Shown: one piece after another, positions 26,296 to 34,319 of the stretch
Layout: the number at the start of each line of letters is the position of its first letter
Position numbering within the stretch: position 1 is the first letter of the stretch
Origin: Pseudomonas sp. Marseille-Q3773
GTDB taxonomy: Bacteria; Pseudomonadota; Gammaproteobacteria; Pseudomonadales; Pseudomonadaceae
DNA length: 64,000 nt
Assembly: GCF_916618955.1 (NCBI RefSeq)
Contig: NZ_OU745390.1
Coordinates: forward strand, 2,976,001 to 3,040,000
Reading direction: 5' to 3'
Notes under the pieces: generated by a model
What the model saw: the letters and a program-made list of their open reading frames with translations, nothing else
What the model was told of the DNA's origin: nothing
Databases searched by the model: none
Translations under genes and position numbers: made by a program

Positions 26296-27873
26296 ATGCC
26301 CCTCACAGGCAACCTGCTGATCGGCCAGACGCCGGTAACCGGCAGCCGCGCAGCCATCCGTGCCATCGACCCGGCCAGCGGCCAGGCGCTGGAGCCGGCC
26401 TATCCAGGCGGCAGCGGCGAACACGTGGCCCAGGCCTGCGAACTGGCCTGGGCCGCGTTCGATGCCTACCGCGAAACCCCGCTCGAGCAACGGGCGCAGT
26501 TTCTCGAAAGCATCGCCACACAGATCGAAGCGCTGGGCGATGCGCTGATTGACCGCGCCGTGGCCGAAACCGGCCTGCCCCAGGCGCGGATCCAGGGCGA
26601 ACGTGGCCGCACCTGCACCCAGCTGCGTACCTTCGCCCGCGTGGTACGCGCCGGTGAATGGCTGGACGTGCGGGTCGACAACGCCCTGCCCGAGCGCCAG
26701 CCCCTGCCCCGTGCCGACCTGCGCCAGCGCCAGGTGGCGCTGGGGCCGGTGGCGGTGTTCGGCGCCAGCAATTTCCCGCTGGCCTTCTCGGTAGCCGGCG
26801 GCGATACCGCCTCGGCCCTGGCCGCCGGCTGCCCGGTGGTGGTCAAGGCGCATGGCGCGCACCCAGGCACCAGCGAGCTGGTCGGCCAGGCGGTGGCCCG
26901 CGCGGTACAGCAATGCGGCCTGCCGGCCGGCGTGTTTTCACTGTTGTACGGCTCCGGTCGGGAAGTGGGCATTGCCCTGGTCAGCGACCCGCGGATCAAG
27001 GCGGTTGGCTTTACCGGCTCGCGCAGCGGTGGCATCGCCCTGTGCCAGGCCGCGCAAGCGCGCCCGGAACCGATCCCGGTGTATGCCGAAATGAGCTCGA
27101 TCAACCCCGTGTTCCTGTTCGACGCCGCCCTGCAGGCGCGCGCCGAGGCGCTGGCGCAAGGCTTCGTCGCCTCGCTGACCCAGGGCGCCGGCCAGTTCTG
27201 CACCAACCCGGGCCTGGTGATTGCCCGCCAGGGGCCGGCGTTGCAACGCTTCATCACTGCCGCCAGCCAGCAGGTTGCCCAGGCCGCTGCGCAAACCATG
27301 CTCACCCCTGGCATCTTCGCTGCCTACCAGGCCGGCGTCGCCGCCCTGGCCGCCAACGCCAATGCCCGCGTCGCCGCCACTGGCCAGGCCGGGCAAGGCC
27401 CCAACCAGTGCCAGGCGCAGCTGTTCGTCACCCAGGCCGAAGCGTTCCTCGCCGAGCCGGCGTTGCAGGCTGAAGTGTTCGGCGCCGCGTCGTTGGTAGT
27501 GGCCTGTGCCAGCGACGAACAGGTCCGCCAGGTGGCCGAGCATCTGGAAGGCCAACTGACCGCCACCCTGCACCTGGACGATGGCGACATCGACAGTGCC
27601 CGCAAACTGCTGCCAACCCTCGAGCGCAAGGCCGGGCGCCTGCTGGTCAATGGCTGGCCGACCGGCGTCGAGGTGTGCGACGCGATGGTCCACGGCGGGC
27701 CGTTCCCGGCCACTTCCGATGCCCGCAGCACCTCGGTGGGCACGGCGGCGATCCTGCGCTTCCTGCGCCCGGTGTGCTATCAGGACTTCCCCGATGCCCT
27801 GTTGCCGCAGGCGCTGAAGCAGGGTAACCCGCTGCACTTGCGGCGCCTGCTCGACGGTAAACGGGAAAGCTGA
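26296..27873 (+). CDS. Alpha-ketoglutarate semialdehyde dehydrogenase (NADP-type aldehyde dehydrogenase)
   Basis: 525 residues of the aldehyde dehydrogenase superfamily. The catalytic Cys302 lies in [12 protein letters not shown] and the general base Glu265 in [27 protein letters not shown] and [10 protein letters not shown] mark the cofactor site. The length and motifs match the NADP-dependent KGSADH type that oxidises alpha-ketoglutarate semialdehyde to alpha-ketoglutarate, the last step of hydroxyproline breakdown. CAAGGAGG precedes ATG 26296; the next gene starts 2 bases after the stop. Confidence 0.92.
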   Translation: MPLTGNLLIGQTPVTGSRAAIRAIDPASGQALEPAYPGGSGEHVAQACELAWAAFDAYRETPLEQRAQFLESIATQIEALGDALIDRAVAETGLPQARIQGERGRTCTQLRTFARVVRAGEWLDVRVDNALPERQPLPRADLRQRQVALGPVAVFGASNFPLAFSVAGGDTASALAAGCPVVVKAHGAHPGTSELVGQAVARAVQQCGLPAGVFSLLYGSGREVGIALVSDPRIKAVGFTGSRSGGIALCQAAQARPEPIPVYAEMSSINPVFLFDAALQARAEALAQGFVASLTQGAGQFCTNPGLVIARQGPALQRFITAASQQVAQAAAQTMLTPGIFAAYQAGVAALAANANARVAATGQAGQGPNQCQAQLFVTQAEAFLAEPALQAEVFGAASLVVACASDEQVRQVAEHLEGQLTATLHLDDGDIDSARKLLPTLERKAGRLLVNGWPTGVEVCDAMVHGGPFPATSDARSTSVGTAAILRFLRPVCYQDFPDALLPQALKQGNPLHLRRLLDGKRES

Positions 27874-27875
27874 GC

Positions 27876-29123
27876 ATGCTCGATAACCGTGAAAGCGATA
27901 TCGCCGTGGTCGGCGCCGGCATTGTCGGTGTCGCCTGCGCCCTGCAACTGGCCCGCCAGGGGCGCCGGGTCATGCTGATCGACCGCCAGGCACCCGGCCA
28001 CGGCGCGTCCTACGGCAATGCCGGGCACCTGGCTACCGAGCAGGTGTTCCCGATTGCCGACCTGTCGATCCTCAAGCGCCTGCCACGCATGCTGCTGGAC
28101 CCAATGGGCCCGCTGCGCCTGGACTGGAAGTACCTGCCCAAAGCCATGCCCTGGTTCACCCGGCTGCTGCTGAACCTGCGCCCGGCGCCGTTCCAGCGCA
28201 GCGTGGCCGGTATCCGCCGGTTGAACGAAGGCAGCCTGGGCGCCTGGCAGCGGCTGTTGGGCTCGATCGGGCGTAGCGCGCTGTTCCGCGAAGATGGCTC
28301 GTTGCTGGTGTTCGAGCGGCCCGAATCACGCCCGGCACTGGAGGCCTTGCGCGCCCGCATGCAACAACAGGCGGTGGCGGTGGACTTGTGGTCGGCGCAA
28401 AGCGTGCGCGCAGCGGCCCCCCAGCTCAGCTCATCGCTGCTGGGCGGGCTGTTCTTTCCGCGCACCGGGCATTTCATCGACCCTTACCGGGTGGTGTGCG
28501 AGCTGTTCGAAGCGGCCAAGGCCAGTGGTGTGCGTTTCGTCCAGGCGCAAGTCGAGGGTGGCCAGTTGCACAGCGGTGGGGTCAGCCTGGCCAGCGGCCA
28601 GGGGACACTCAGTGCGCGCCAGGTGTTGATCAGTTGCGGCGCGCATTCTGCCCGGCTGACCGCCGCGCTGACCGGCAAGCGTGTGCCGCTGGATACCGAG
28701 CGCGGCTATCACTTGATGCTGCCTGGCGAGCAGCAGCGTTTGCCATTTGCGGTCACCTCACTGGAGCGCAAGTTCATCATGACACCCATGACCGAGGGCT
28801 TGCGCCTGGCGGGCACGGTCGAGTTCGCCGGGCTGGAGGCACCGCCAAGCATGCAGCGGGCCTGGCAGTTGCACCGCCTGAGCAAGGGCTTGTTCCAGCG
28901 CGAGTTGAGTGCCGAAGGGGCAACCCCGTGGATGGGCTTTCGGCCTTCGCTGCCGGACTCGTTGCCGGTAATCGACCGGGTGTGCGATGGGCGGGTGCTG
29001 CTGGCGTTCGGGCATCAGCACCTGGGGCTGACCCAGGCGGCGCTGACTGCGGAATGGGTGGGAAGGTTGGCTGAGATGGCCGGTGGACCGGAGATGGTGG
29101 CTTACCGGTTGGATCGGTTTTAG
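27876..29123 (+). CDS. FAD-dependent cis-4-hydroxy-D-proline dehydrogenase (DAO family)
   Basis: 415 residues. The dinucleotide-binding motif VVGAGIVGVACALQLARQGRRVMLIDR spans residues 10-37, followed by a D-amino-acid oxidase-like body (GASYGNAGHLATE, DTERGYHLMLPG, GFRPSLPDSLPVIDR, FGHQHLGLTQAALTAEW). It should oxidise cis-4-hydroxy-D-proline to Pyr4H2C with electrons passed to the membrane. It begins 2 bases after the dehydrogenase stop. Confidence 0.9.
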   Translation: MLDNRESDIAVVGAGIVGVACALQLARQGRRVMLIDRQAPGHGASYGNAGHLATEQVFPIADLSILKRLPRMLLDPMGPLRLDWKYLPKAMPWFTRLLLNLRPAPFQRSVAGIRRLNEGSLGAWQRLLGSIGRSALFREDGSLLVFERPESRPALEALRARMQQQAVAVDLWSAQSVRAAAPQLSSSLLGGLFFPRTGHFIDPYRVVCELFEAAKASGVRFVQAQVEGGQLHSGGVSLASGQGTLSARQVLISCGAHSARLTAALTGKRVPLDTERGYHLMLPGEQQRLPFAVTSLERKFIMTPMTEGLRLAGTVEFAGLEAPPSMQRAWQLHRLSKGLFQRELSAEGATPWMGFRPSLPDSLPVIDRVCDGRVLLAFGHQHLGLTQAALTAEWVGRLAEMAGGPEMVAYRLDRF

Positions 29124-29130
29124 CCTGTGC

Positions 29131-29223
29131 TGGCCTCTTCGCGGGTGAACCCGCTCCCACAGGGATCGCACAGGCCTTGAGGGCAGTGGAGATCCTGTGG
29201 GAGCGGGTTTACCCGCGAATGGG
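29131..29223. repeat. Paired REP elements (inverted)
   Basis: TGGCCTCTTCGCGGG...CCCGCTCCCACAGGG and CCTGTGGGAGCGGG...CCCGCGAATGGGC face each other between the convergent hydroxyproline dehydrogenase and xenA genes. Confidence 0.9.
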
Positions 29224-29246
29224 CTGCAAAGCAGCCCCTTCATGCC

Positions 29247-30338
29247 TCAGCGATAACGCTCGAGCCAGTGCGCATAAGGCGCCGGCAAGGTCCAGGCGGC
29301 TTTCTCCACCCCCAGTTCCTTCGCCGCAAAGTAGGCCCAGTGCGGGTCCGCCAGATGCGCCCGGCCTACCGACACCAGGTCCAGCTGGTTGGCCTGCAGC
29401 GCCGCTTCCGCCAGTTGCGGCGTACCAAAGCCCCACGCCGACGTCACCGGCAGCTTCGCCTCACGGCGCACGCGCTCGGCAATCGGGCCCATGAACGCCG
29501 GGCCCCACGGAATATGGGTCTCGGGAATGGTGAAGCCGACGCTCACGCTCAGCAGGTCGAGGCCACCAGCCTTGAAGCGGCGCGCCAGCTCGATCGATTC
29601 TTCCAGCGTCTGCTCATCGCGGCCATCGTACTCCAGCACCCCGAAGCGCGCGGTCAGCGGCAGGTTCTCCGGCCACACTTCGCGCACTGCCGCCAGGGTT
29701 TCCAGAAGGAAGCGGCTGCGGTTGTCGAAACTGCCACCGTAGGCGTCGGTGCGCTTGTTGGAATGTTCGGAGAAGAAGCTCTGGCCCAGGTAACCATGGG
29801 CAAAGTGCAGTTCGATCCACTCGAAACCGGCATCACGCGCACGCCGCGCGGCATCGACGAAGTCCTGCTTGACCCGGGCGATGTCGTCCAGGGTCATCTC
29901 ACGTGGCACTTTCGGCAGGTGCGCGCCGAAGGCAATGGCAGACGGGGCGATGGTTTCCCAGCCGCGCGCGTCGTCGGCGGCAATGTGGTCGTCACCTTCC
30001 CACGGGCGGTTGGCGCTGGCCTTGCGCCCGGCGTGGGCAATCTGGATACCCGGCACGGCACCGGCGGCCTTGATTGCCTGCACCACCGGCACGAAGGCCT
30101 GGGCGTGGGCATCGCTCCAGATCCCGGCGCAACCGGGGGTGATGCGCCCTTCCGGCGCCACCGCAGTGGCTTCGACCACCAGCAGGCCGGCACCACCGCG
30201 CGCCAGGCCGGCCAGGTGTACATGGTGCCAATCGTTGATCATGCCGTCCTCGGCCATGTACTGGCACATCGGCGGAATGGCGATGCGGTTGCGCAGGGTG
30301 ACGTCCTTGAGGGTAAAGGGTTCGAACAGAGCGGACAT
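29247..30338 (-). CDS. xenA: Xenobiotic reductase A, old yellow enzyme family
   Basis: 363 residues closely matching my memory of P. putida XenA: MSALFEPFTLKDVTLRNRIAIPPMC with the flavin-tuning Cys25, IQIAHAGRK, ELHFAHGYLGQSFFSEHSNKRTDAYGGSF and SVGRAHLADPHW. The FMN enzyme reduces activated C=C bonds (cyclohexenone, coumarins) and nitrate esters with NADPH. The gene diverges from an ArsR-type regulator across a perfect palindrome at 30370-30387, the probable operator. Confidence 0.95.
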   Translation of the reverse strand: MSALFEPFTLKDVTLRNRIAIPPMCQYMAEDGMINDWHHVHLAGLARGGAGLLVVEATAVAPEGRITPGCAGIWSDAHAQAFVPVVQAIKAAGAVPGIQIAHAGRKASANRPWEGDDHIAADDARGWETIAPSAIAFGAHLPKVPREMTLDDIARVKQDFVDAARRARDAGFEWIELHFAHGYLGQSFFSEHSNKRTDAYGGSFDNRSRFLLETLAAVREVWPENLPLTARFGVLEYDGRDEQTLEESIELARRFKAGGLDLLSVSVGFTIPETHIPWGPAFMGPIAERVRREAKLPVTSAWGFGTPQLAEAALQANQLDLVSVGRAHLADPHWAYFAAKELGVEKAAWTLPAPYAHWLERYR

Positions 30339-30369
30339 GGGTAATCTCCCGGGCTATGTAATTACGCTT

Positions 30370-30387
30370 GTTCGATTCTAATCGAAC
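30370..30387. promoter_or_regulatory. Perfect 18-bp palindrome, probable ArsR-type operator
   Basis: GTTCGATTCTAATCGAAC is an exact 8-2-8 inverted repeat located 32-49 bases upstream of the xenA start and just upstream of the regulator gene. ArsR proteins bind such AT-centred palindromes as dimers; binding here would repress both divergent promoters. Confidence 0.7.
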
Positions 30388-30424
30388 TATGGCAATTAAT
30401 GATAGCCCCGTTATCATGATGCCC

Positions 30425-30724
30425 ATGCGAGCCTATCAACATCCCAATTCCGAAGACCTGACCCTGGAACGCCTGCTCTATGCCCTGAGCGACCCGGTGC
30501 GCCTTGGCATCGTGCGCCACCTGGCGGGCGTGGCCGAAGCCAGCTGCGGCGAGCTGGACGGCGGTCGGCCGAAGTCGAGCATGTCACACCACTTTCGCGT
30601 ACTGCGGGATGCGGGGCTGGTGCATACCCGCAATGTCGGGACGACCCACATGAATTCGCTGCGTAGCGAGATGCTGGCAGAGCGCTTCCCCGGGTTGCTG
30701 GACTGCATTCTGCGGCAGCAATGA
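30425..30724 (+). CDS. ArsR family winged-helix regulator, probable xenA repressor
   Basis: 99 residues: LERLLYALSDPVRLGIVRHLAG, then SSMSHHFRVLRDAGLVHTRNVGTTHMNSLRSE, the classic ArsR winged helix. There is no CxCxC metal site; the single Cys (SCGELDGG) could be redox or electrophile sensing. I chose ATG 30425 (MRAYQHPNS) because starts at 30368 or 30389 would overlap or abut the operator; ATG 30416 and 30419 are also possible. Divergent from xenA. Confidence 0.85.
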   Translation: MRAYQHPNSEDLTLERLLYALSDPVRLGIVRHLAGVAEASCGELDGGRPKSSMSHHFRVLRDAGLVHTRNVGTTHMNSLRSEMLAERFPGLLDCILRQQ

Positions 30725-30734
30725 TTTTCCTGTA

Positions 30735-30831
30735 CCGGCCTCTTCGCGGGTAAACCCGCTCCCACACGGGCCGCGTTGGCCACAGGCTTGGCGCTATCCC
30801 TGTGGGAGCGGGCTTACCCGCGAAAGGGCCC
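30735..30831. repeat. Paired REP elements (inverted)
   Basis: CCGGCCTCTTCGCGGG...CCCGCTCCCACACGG and CCTGTGGGAGCGGG...CGCGAAAGGGCCCGG face each other between the convergent ArsR-type and mqo genes. Confidence 0.9.
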
Positions 30832-30842
30832 GGACAGGCAAC

Positions 30843-30870
30843 AAAAAAGCCACGAGGTTTCCCCCGTGGC
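30843..30870 (-). terminator. Rho-independent terminator of mqo
   Basis: On the minus strand the stem GCCACGGGGG...CCTCGTGGC is followed by six T residues (30848-30843). It lies 22 bases after the mqo stop. Confidence 0.85.
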
Positions 30871-30891
30871 TTCTTTCACAACGATGGCCGC

Positions 30892-32529
30892 TTACAGCGC
30901 CATGTCGTTCTCAGGCTTGCTTTCCGCCGGCTGGCTCGGTGCAACCGTGGTGCCGACGCTGGCGTCGATCACCGGTGGTTTCTCCAGCTGCAGCACTTCT
31001 GCGGTGTAGTTCCACTCTTTCTGGGTGGCCGCTGCCGAGTCGTTCAGCTTGGTGCCGTAGCTAGGCACGATCTGCTTGATCTTGGCCTGCCACTCTGGGG
31101 TAGCGACCTTCTCCTTGAACACGGTTTCCAGCACGTTCAGCATGATCGGCGCTGCAGTCGAAGCACCTGGCGAAGCGCCCAGCAGGCCGGCAATGGTGCG
31201 GTCTTCGGAAGCGACCACTTCAGTGCCCAACTTCAGCACACCGCCCTTGTCTGCGTCACGCTTGATGATCTGCACGCGCTGGCCAGCCTGCCACAGCTTC
31301 CAGTCTTCCTTCTTGGCGTTCGGGAAGTAGGTGCGCAGGGCTTCGAAACGGTCATCGTCAGACAGCATCAGCTGGCCAGCGAGGTACTCTACCAGCGGGT
31401 ACTGGTCGATGCCGACCTTGGTCATCGGCCACACGTTGTGCGGGGTGGTGGTGCTCAGCAGGTCCAGGTACGAGCCGTTCTTCAGGAACTTGGTCGAGAA
31501 GGTGGCGAATGGGCCAAACAGGATCACCCGCTTGCCGTCCAGCACACGGGTGTCCAGGTGCGGTACCGACATGGGTGGCGCGCCGGTCGAGGCGATGCCG
31601 TAGGCCTTGGCCATGTGCTGCATGGCGATGCTCGGGTTCTCGGTCACCAGGAACGAGCCACCCACCGGGAAGCCTGCGTATTCCTTGGCTTCAGGAATGC
31701 CCGACTTCTGCAGCAGCTTGAGTGCGCCACCGCCGGCACCGATGAACAGGAACTTGGCGTCGGTGGCCGACTCGGTACCGTCCTTCAGGTTCTTGTACTC
31801 GACGTGCCAGGAGCCGTCCTTGTTGCGGGTGATGTCCTGCACTTCGCTGGACAGCTTCAGGTCGAAGTTTTCCTGGGTTTTCAGGTGGCCGACGAACTGG
31901 CGGGTGATCTCGCCGAAGTTGACGTCGGTGCCGATCGGCGTCCAGGTCACGGCCAGCTTCTGGTTCGGGTCGCGGCCTTCCATCATCAGCGGGACCCACT
32001 TGGCGATCTGCGCGTGGTCCTCGGAGTACTGCATCGGGCGGAACAGCGGGCTGGCCTGCAGCGCGTCGTAACGCTTCTTGAGGAACTTGATGTTGTCATC
32101 GCCCCACACGAAGCTCATGTGCGGCGTGGTGTTGATGAACGAGTGCGGGTTCTTCAGCACGCCCTGGCGCACCTGCCAGGCCCAGAACTGGCGGGAGATC
32201 TGGAAGGCCTCGTTGATTTCGATGGCCTTGCTGATGTTGACGTTGCCGTCCTTGTCTTCCGGGGTGTAGTTCAGCTCGGCCAGCGCGGAGTGGCCGGTAC
32301 CGGCGTTGTTCCAGCCGTTGGAGCTTTCTTCGGCCACGCCGTCCAGGCGCTCGACCATTTCCATCGACCAGCTTGGCTCCAGCTCGTGCAGCCACACGGC
32401 CAGGGTGGAGCTCATGATGCCGCCGCCGACCAGCAGCACGTCTACTTTCTTGGTTTCTGCGGCGTACGCGTGCATGCAGCTTGCAGCGACAGCCAGGCCC
32501 AGCAAGGTCTTGCCAGCTTTCTTGAACAT
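30892..32529 (-). CDS. mqo: Malate:quinone oxidoreductase with N-terminal signal-like sequence
   Basis: 545 residues. After a hydrophobic leader ([23 protein letters not shown]) comes the FAD-binding motif [24 protein letters not shown] and the Mqo core ([59 protein letters not shown]). It oxidises malate to oxaloacetate and reduces ubiquinone. Most Mqo proteins lack a leader. The hydrophilic C-terminal tail of about 40 residues is also longer than usual. A 160-base leader and candidate promoter precede it. Confidence 0.93.
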   Translation of the reverse strand: MFKKAGKTLLGLAVAASCMHAYAAETKKVDVLLVGGGIMSSTLAVWLHELEPSWSMEMVERLDGVAEESSNGWNNAGTGHSALAELNYTPEDKDGNVNISKAIEINEAFQISRQFWAWQVRQGVLKNPHSFINTTPHMSFVWGDDNIKFLKKRYDALQASPLFRPMQYSEDHAQIAKWVPLMMEGRDPNQKLAVTWTPIGTDVNFGEITRQFVGHLKTQENFDLKLSSEVQDITRNKDGSWHVEYKNLKDGTESATDAKFLFIGAGGGALKLLQKSGIPEAKEYAGFPVGGSFLVTENPSIAMQHMAKAYGIASTGAPPMSVPHLDTRVLDGKRVILFGPFATFSTKFLKNGSYLDLLSTTTPHNVWPMTKVGIDQYPLVEYLAGQLMLSDDDRFEALRTYFPNAKKEDWKLWQAGQRVQIIKRDADKGGVLKLGTEVVASEDRTIAGLLGASPGASTAAPIMLNVLETVFKEKVATPEWQAKIKQIVPSYGTKLNDSAAATQKEWNYTAEVLQLEKPPVIDASVGTTVAPSQPAESKPENDMAL

Positions 32530-32692
32530 TGATCAATTCCAGTCAGGAGAACGGAGGGCGGGCCTGTGGCTGGCCCAGGTAACGCGTGTTCTTCAGCGCA
32601 GGCTTGTTGTGTTCATTATTCAGCAGCCAGAGAACCAGAAAACGACCCGGCCTTTTGTCGAATTGACCGACAGCGCTGAATCGTTTTTCTGG

Positions 32693-32720
32693 ATTGTAAC
32701 CGAATTGCCAGCACAAACAA
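32693..32720 (-). promoter_or_regulatory. Candidate mqo promoter
   Basis: On the minus strand TTGTTT (32720-32715), a 16-bp spacer and TACAAT (32698-32693). It would give a 5' leader of about 155 bases before the mqo ATG; no obvious riboswitch is seen in that leader. Confidence 0.5.
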
Positions 32721-32782
32721 ATTGCCGCCCGGCGCGTCAACGCGGCGGGTTGCCCCAGTGACGGATTGCCGCGCCGGAGAAC

Positions 32783-32813
32783 AAAAACCCCCGGCCATGT
32801 GCATGACCGGGGG
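32783..32813 (-). terminator. Rho-independent terminator of the YhfL-type gene
   Basis: On the minus strand CCCCCGGTCATGC / ATGGCCGGGGG forms a G+C-rich stem followed by TTTTT. It lies about 45 bases after the lipoprotein stop. Confidence 0.85.
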
Positions 32814-32857
32814 CCTTGGATCACGCCGCAAGCGTCGCGATCAGCGTACCGCCAAGA

Positions 32858-33049
32858 TTACTGCTGCTGAGGCAGTTTATCGATCGGGCCGCAGCCACCG
32901 ATGATCTTGGAGATGGAAACCGAAGGGTGGAACAGGTAGTCGTAGCTGCAGTTTTTCGGCTGGTTGTAAACCTGGCCAGTGCAACCCGACAGCAGGGCAA
33001 CACCCGAAACGACAGCAACGGCTACGGTAGCCTTGAACAGCTTTTTCAT
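32858..33049 (-). CDS. yhfL: YhfL-type (DUF4223) small lipoprotein
   Basis: 63 residues. A lipoprotein signal with lipobox LLSGC gives an acylated Cys23; the mature part (CTGQVYNQPKNCSYDYLFHP then SVSISKIIGGCGP) matches E. coli YhfL almost throughout, including three cysteines. Its role is unknown. AAGGA precedes ATG 33049, a good promoter (33101-33129) and terminator bracket the gene, so it is a single-gene unit. Longer upstream frames are spurious. Confidence 0.88.
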   Translation of the reverse strand: MKKLFKATVAVAVVSGVALLSGCTGQVYNQPKNCSYDYLFHPSVSISKIIGGCGPIDKLPQQQ

Positions 33050-33100
33050 ACTAAATCCTTTATATGAATCATCTTCGGCCATCATTCTGATGGCGCGCGG

Positions 33101-33129
33101 ATCATACAGAACCCGAGTCTTGGATCCAA
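33101..33129 (-). promoter_or_regulatory. Sigma70-type promoter of the YhfL-type gene
   Basis: On the minus strand TTGGAT (33129-33124), a 17-bp spacer and TATGAT (33106-33101), about 50 bases upstream of the ATG. The palindrome CTTGGATCCAAG (33119-33130) overlaps the -35. Confidence 0.6.
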
Positions 33130-33387
33130 GTCGCAATGTGCACTGGCTAGTTGCGGGGATGCAGTTCCAGGAGCGGCCTTGTGTCGCGATGGGTCGCAAA
33201 GCGGCCCCTGCCCTACAACTAAAACTCAGAATAATCCCCTTCCATGTAGGCAATTTCCCAAACATACTGCTAAACCGCTCAAACTGTTGCGACGGATTAA
33301 GTCGCGCTCTAGTCTCGGCTTGTCGTTGCAGAATCAACGACCGGCTTTGACAGGCCGATTACTCAAGTTTCCGTTGCAGCGCTTTAT
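33130..33387. other. Intergenic stretch with one degenerate REP-like arm
   Basis: No gene is supported here. GGAGCGGCCTTGTGTCGCG at 33171-33189 is one arm of the REP variant seen at 2943-3024, followed by GGGTCGCAAAGCGGCC. A perfect 7-bp hairpin GTCGTTG/CAACGAC lies at 33322-33341. The rest shows no clear signal. Confidence 0.5.
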
Positions 33388-33462
33388 GGCAGCTGTACAT
33401 GGGGCACATTCGTGTGCGCCGGGGTCCTTGGGTACCGGTCTGTCAACCCATGTATAGCTGCC
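33388..33462 (+). promoter_or_regulatory. Structured leader or small RNA: three-way-junction-like inverted repeat
   Basis: GGCAGCTGTACATGGG (33388-33403) pairs with CCCATGTATAGCTGCC (33447-33462), 15 Watson-Crick pairs plus one G-T. Inside are GCACA-TTCG-TGTGC (33404-33417) and an imperfect CCGG...CCGG stem, giving a three-way-junction layout. It ends 52 bases before the DUF6124-like start. Whether it works as RNA or DNA, and on which strand, is not known. Confidence 0.5.
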
Positions 33463-33514
33463 TCCATTCGTTTGACAGCGTTGCCAGGCGGCTCCACTTA
33501 CCCAAGGAGCTTTC

Positions 33515-33778
33515 ATGCGCAAGATAGTCCCCGATCCACCCCACTCCCTCGGTTCAACACAGGCGTTGCAAGACACCCTGGTCCAGTCCTCAGAGTACGT
33601 ACTCTGCGCCCTGTTCGTCGCTCGCCAGTCCGTGCAACTCAAACCCGCTGCGCCAAGTTCGATTGTGATGCAGGCCGTTATCCATGAAATGGAGGCGGTA
33701 CAGGGCCTGGTCGAGTCGGCATTGATGCAATTGCAGATGCAGGCCCATTTACCGGCTGAGCCACGCACCTTGCACTAA
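33515..33778 (+). CDS. Small DUF6124-like Pseudomonas protein, 87 aa
   Basis: Begins MRKIVPDPPHSLGS, like the xxPxPP N-terminus of the Pseudomonas-restricted DUF6124 group, followed by two predicted helices. AAGGAG lies 6-7 bases upstream of ATG 33515. Function is unknown. It is preceded by a structured inverted repeat and followed by a REP pair and another Pseudomonas-specific gene (DUF3077). The DUF assignment is tentative; it is an authentic-looking gene by codon usage and ribosome site. Confidence 0.65.
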   Translation: MRKIVPDPPHSLGSTQALQDTLVQSSEYVLCALFVARQSVQLKPAAPSSIVMQAVIHEMEAVQGLVESALMQLQMQAHLPAEPRTLH

Positions 33779-33785
33779 GCAGGTC

Positions 33786-33884
33786 TGGCCTCTTCGCGGG
33801 TAAACCCGCTCCCACAGGGGTAATCATTGCCCTCAAGTCCTGCGCCGCACCTGTGGGAGCGGGTTCACCCGCGAAGAGGCCGGT
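33786..33884. repeat. Paired REP elements (inverted)
   Basis: TGGCCTCTTCGCGGG...CCCGCTCCCACAGG and CCTGTGGGAGCGGG...CGCGAAGAGGCCGG face each other between the DUF6124-like and DUF3077 genes. Confidence 0.9.
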
Positions 33885-33916
33885 ACAGCCCCCCAAAATC
33901 CCAGGGAGATTCACCA

Positions 33917-34216
33917 ATGCCCACCGACGACACGAAACAACCCACCACAGTCGGCAAGACCTGCTTCTACCAAGGCGAAAACAACAACCACCCTTTGTTC
34001 CGCATCGAACCCGGCATCCCCTGCCAGGACGCCCGCGAACAGGCATCCGAACTGATGGGCTACGTCCGCGACCTGATCACCACCGGCCTGATGGACGGCG
34101 ACCAGAAACTGATCTGGGCTTCGCATTACCTCAGTGCGATGGCCAAGGCGCTGCTGGACGATGCCGAATTGGGAATGATGAAAAGTACGACACCAAGAAG
34201 GCCCCTGGAGACGTGA
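33917..34216 (+). CDS. DUF3077 family protein, 99 aa
   Basis: The sequence GKTCFYQGENNNHPLFRIEPGIPCQDAREQASELMGYVRDLITTG is characteristic of DUF3077, a small helical family found mostly in Pseudomonas with unknown function. The frame begins at ATG 33917 after GGGAG; longer starts run into a REP. The last 10 residues (STTPRRPLET) run into sequence that looks like a toxin-gene relic, so the C-terminus may be altered relative to relatives. Confidence 0.8.
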   Translation: MPTDDTKQPTTVGKTCFYQGENNNHPLFRIEPGIPCQDAREQASELMGYVRDLITTGLMDGDQKLIWASHYLSAMAKALLDDAELGMMKSTTPRRPLET

Positions 34217-34319
34217 ACATCCAGGGGGCCTCTACCGCATTCAATGCCAGACGGATCAACACAGAGCCATCAAGCGAGCCAAGGAAATCTTTGATGCTGT
34301 AAGAGGTAAACAACGATGA
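34180..34319 (+). pseudogene. Probable relic of a HigB/HI1419-type RelE-fold toxin gene
   Basis: One frame reads KKAPGDV near 34196-34216 and ARRIN near 34246-34260, which recalls the PGDV...RIN core of HI1419-type toxins; another frame reads TDQHRAIKRAKEIFDAVRGK up to the TGA at 34317-34319, matching the C-terminal DIKRAKEL pattern. The TGA overlaps the antitoxin ATG (ATGA), the normal toxin-antitoxin junction. The N-terminus and middle are missing, so this would be a deleted, frameshifted toxin. Homology is judged by eye and is tentative. Confidence 0.5.

Noticed and set aside
29268..30344. Long plus-strand frame opposite xenA
   Set aside because: Antisense shadow; xenA on the minus strand is unmistakable.
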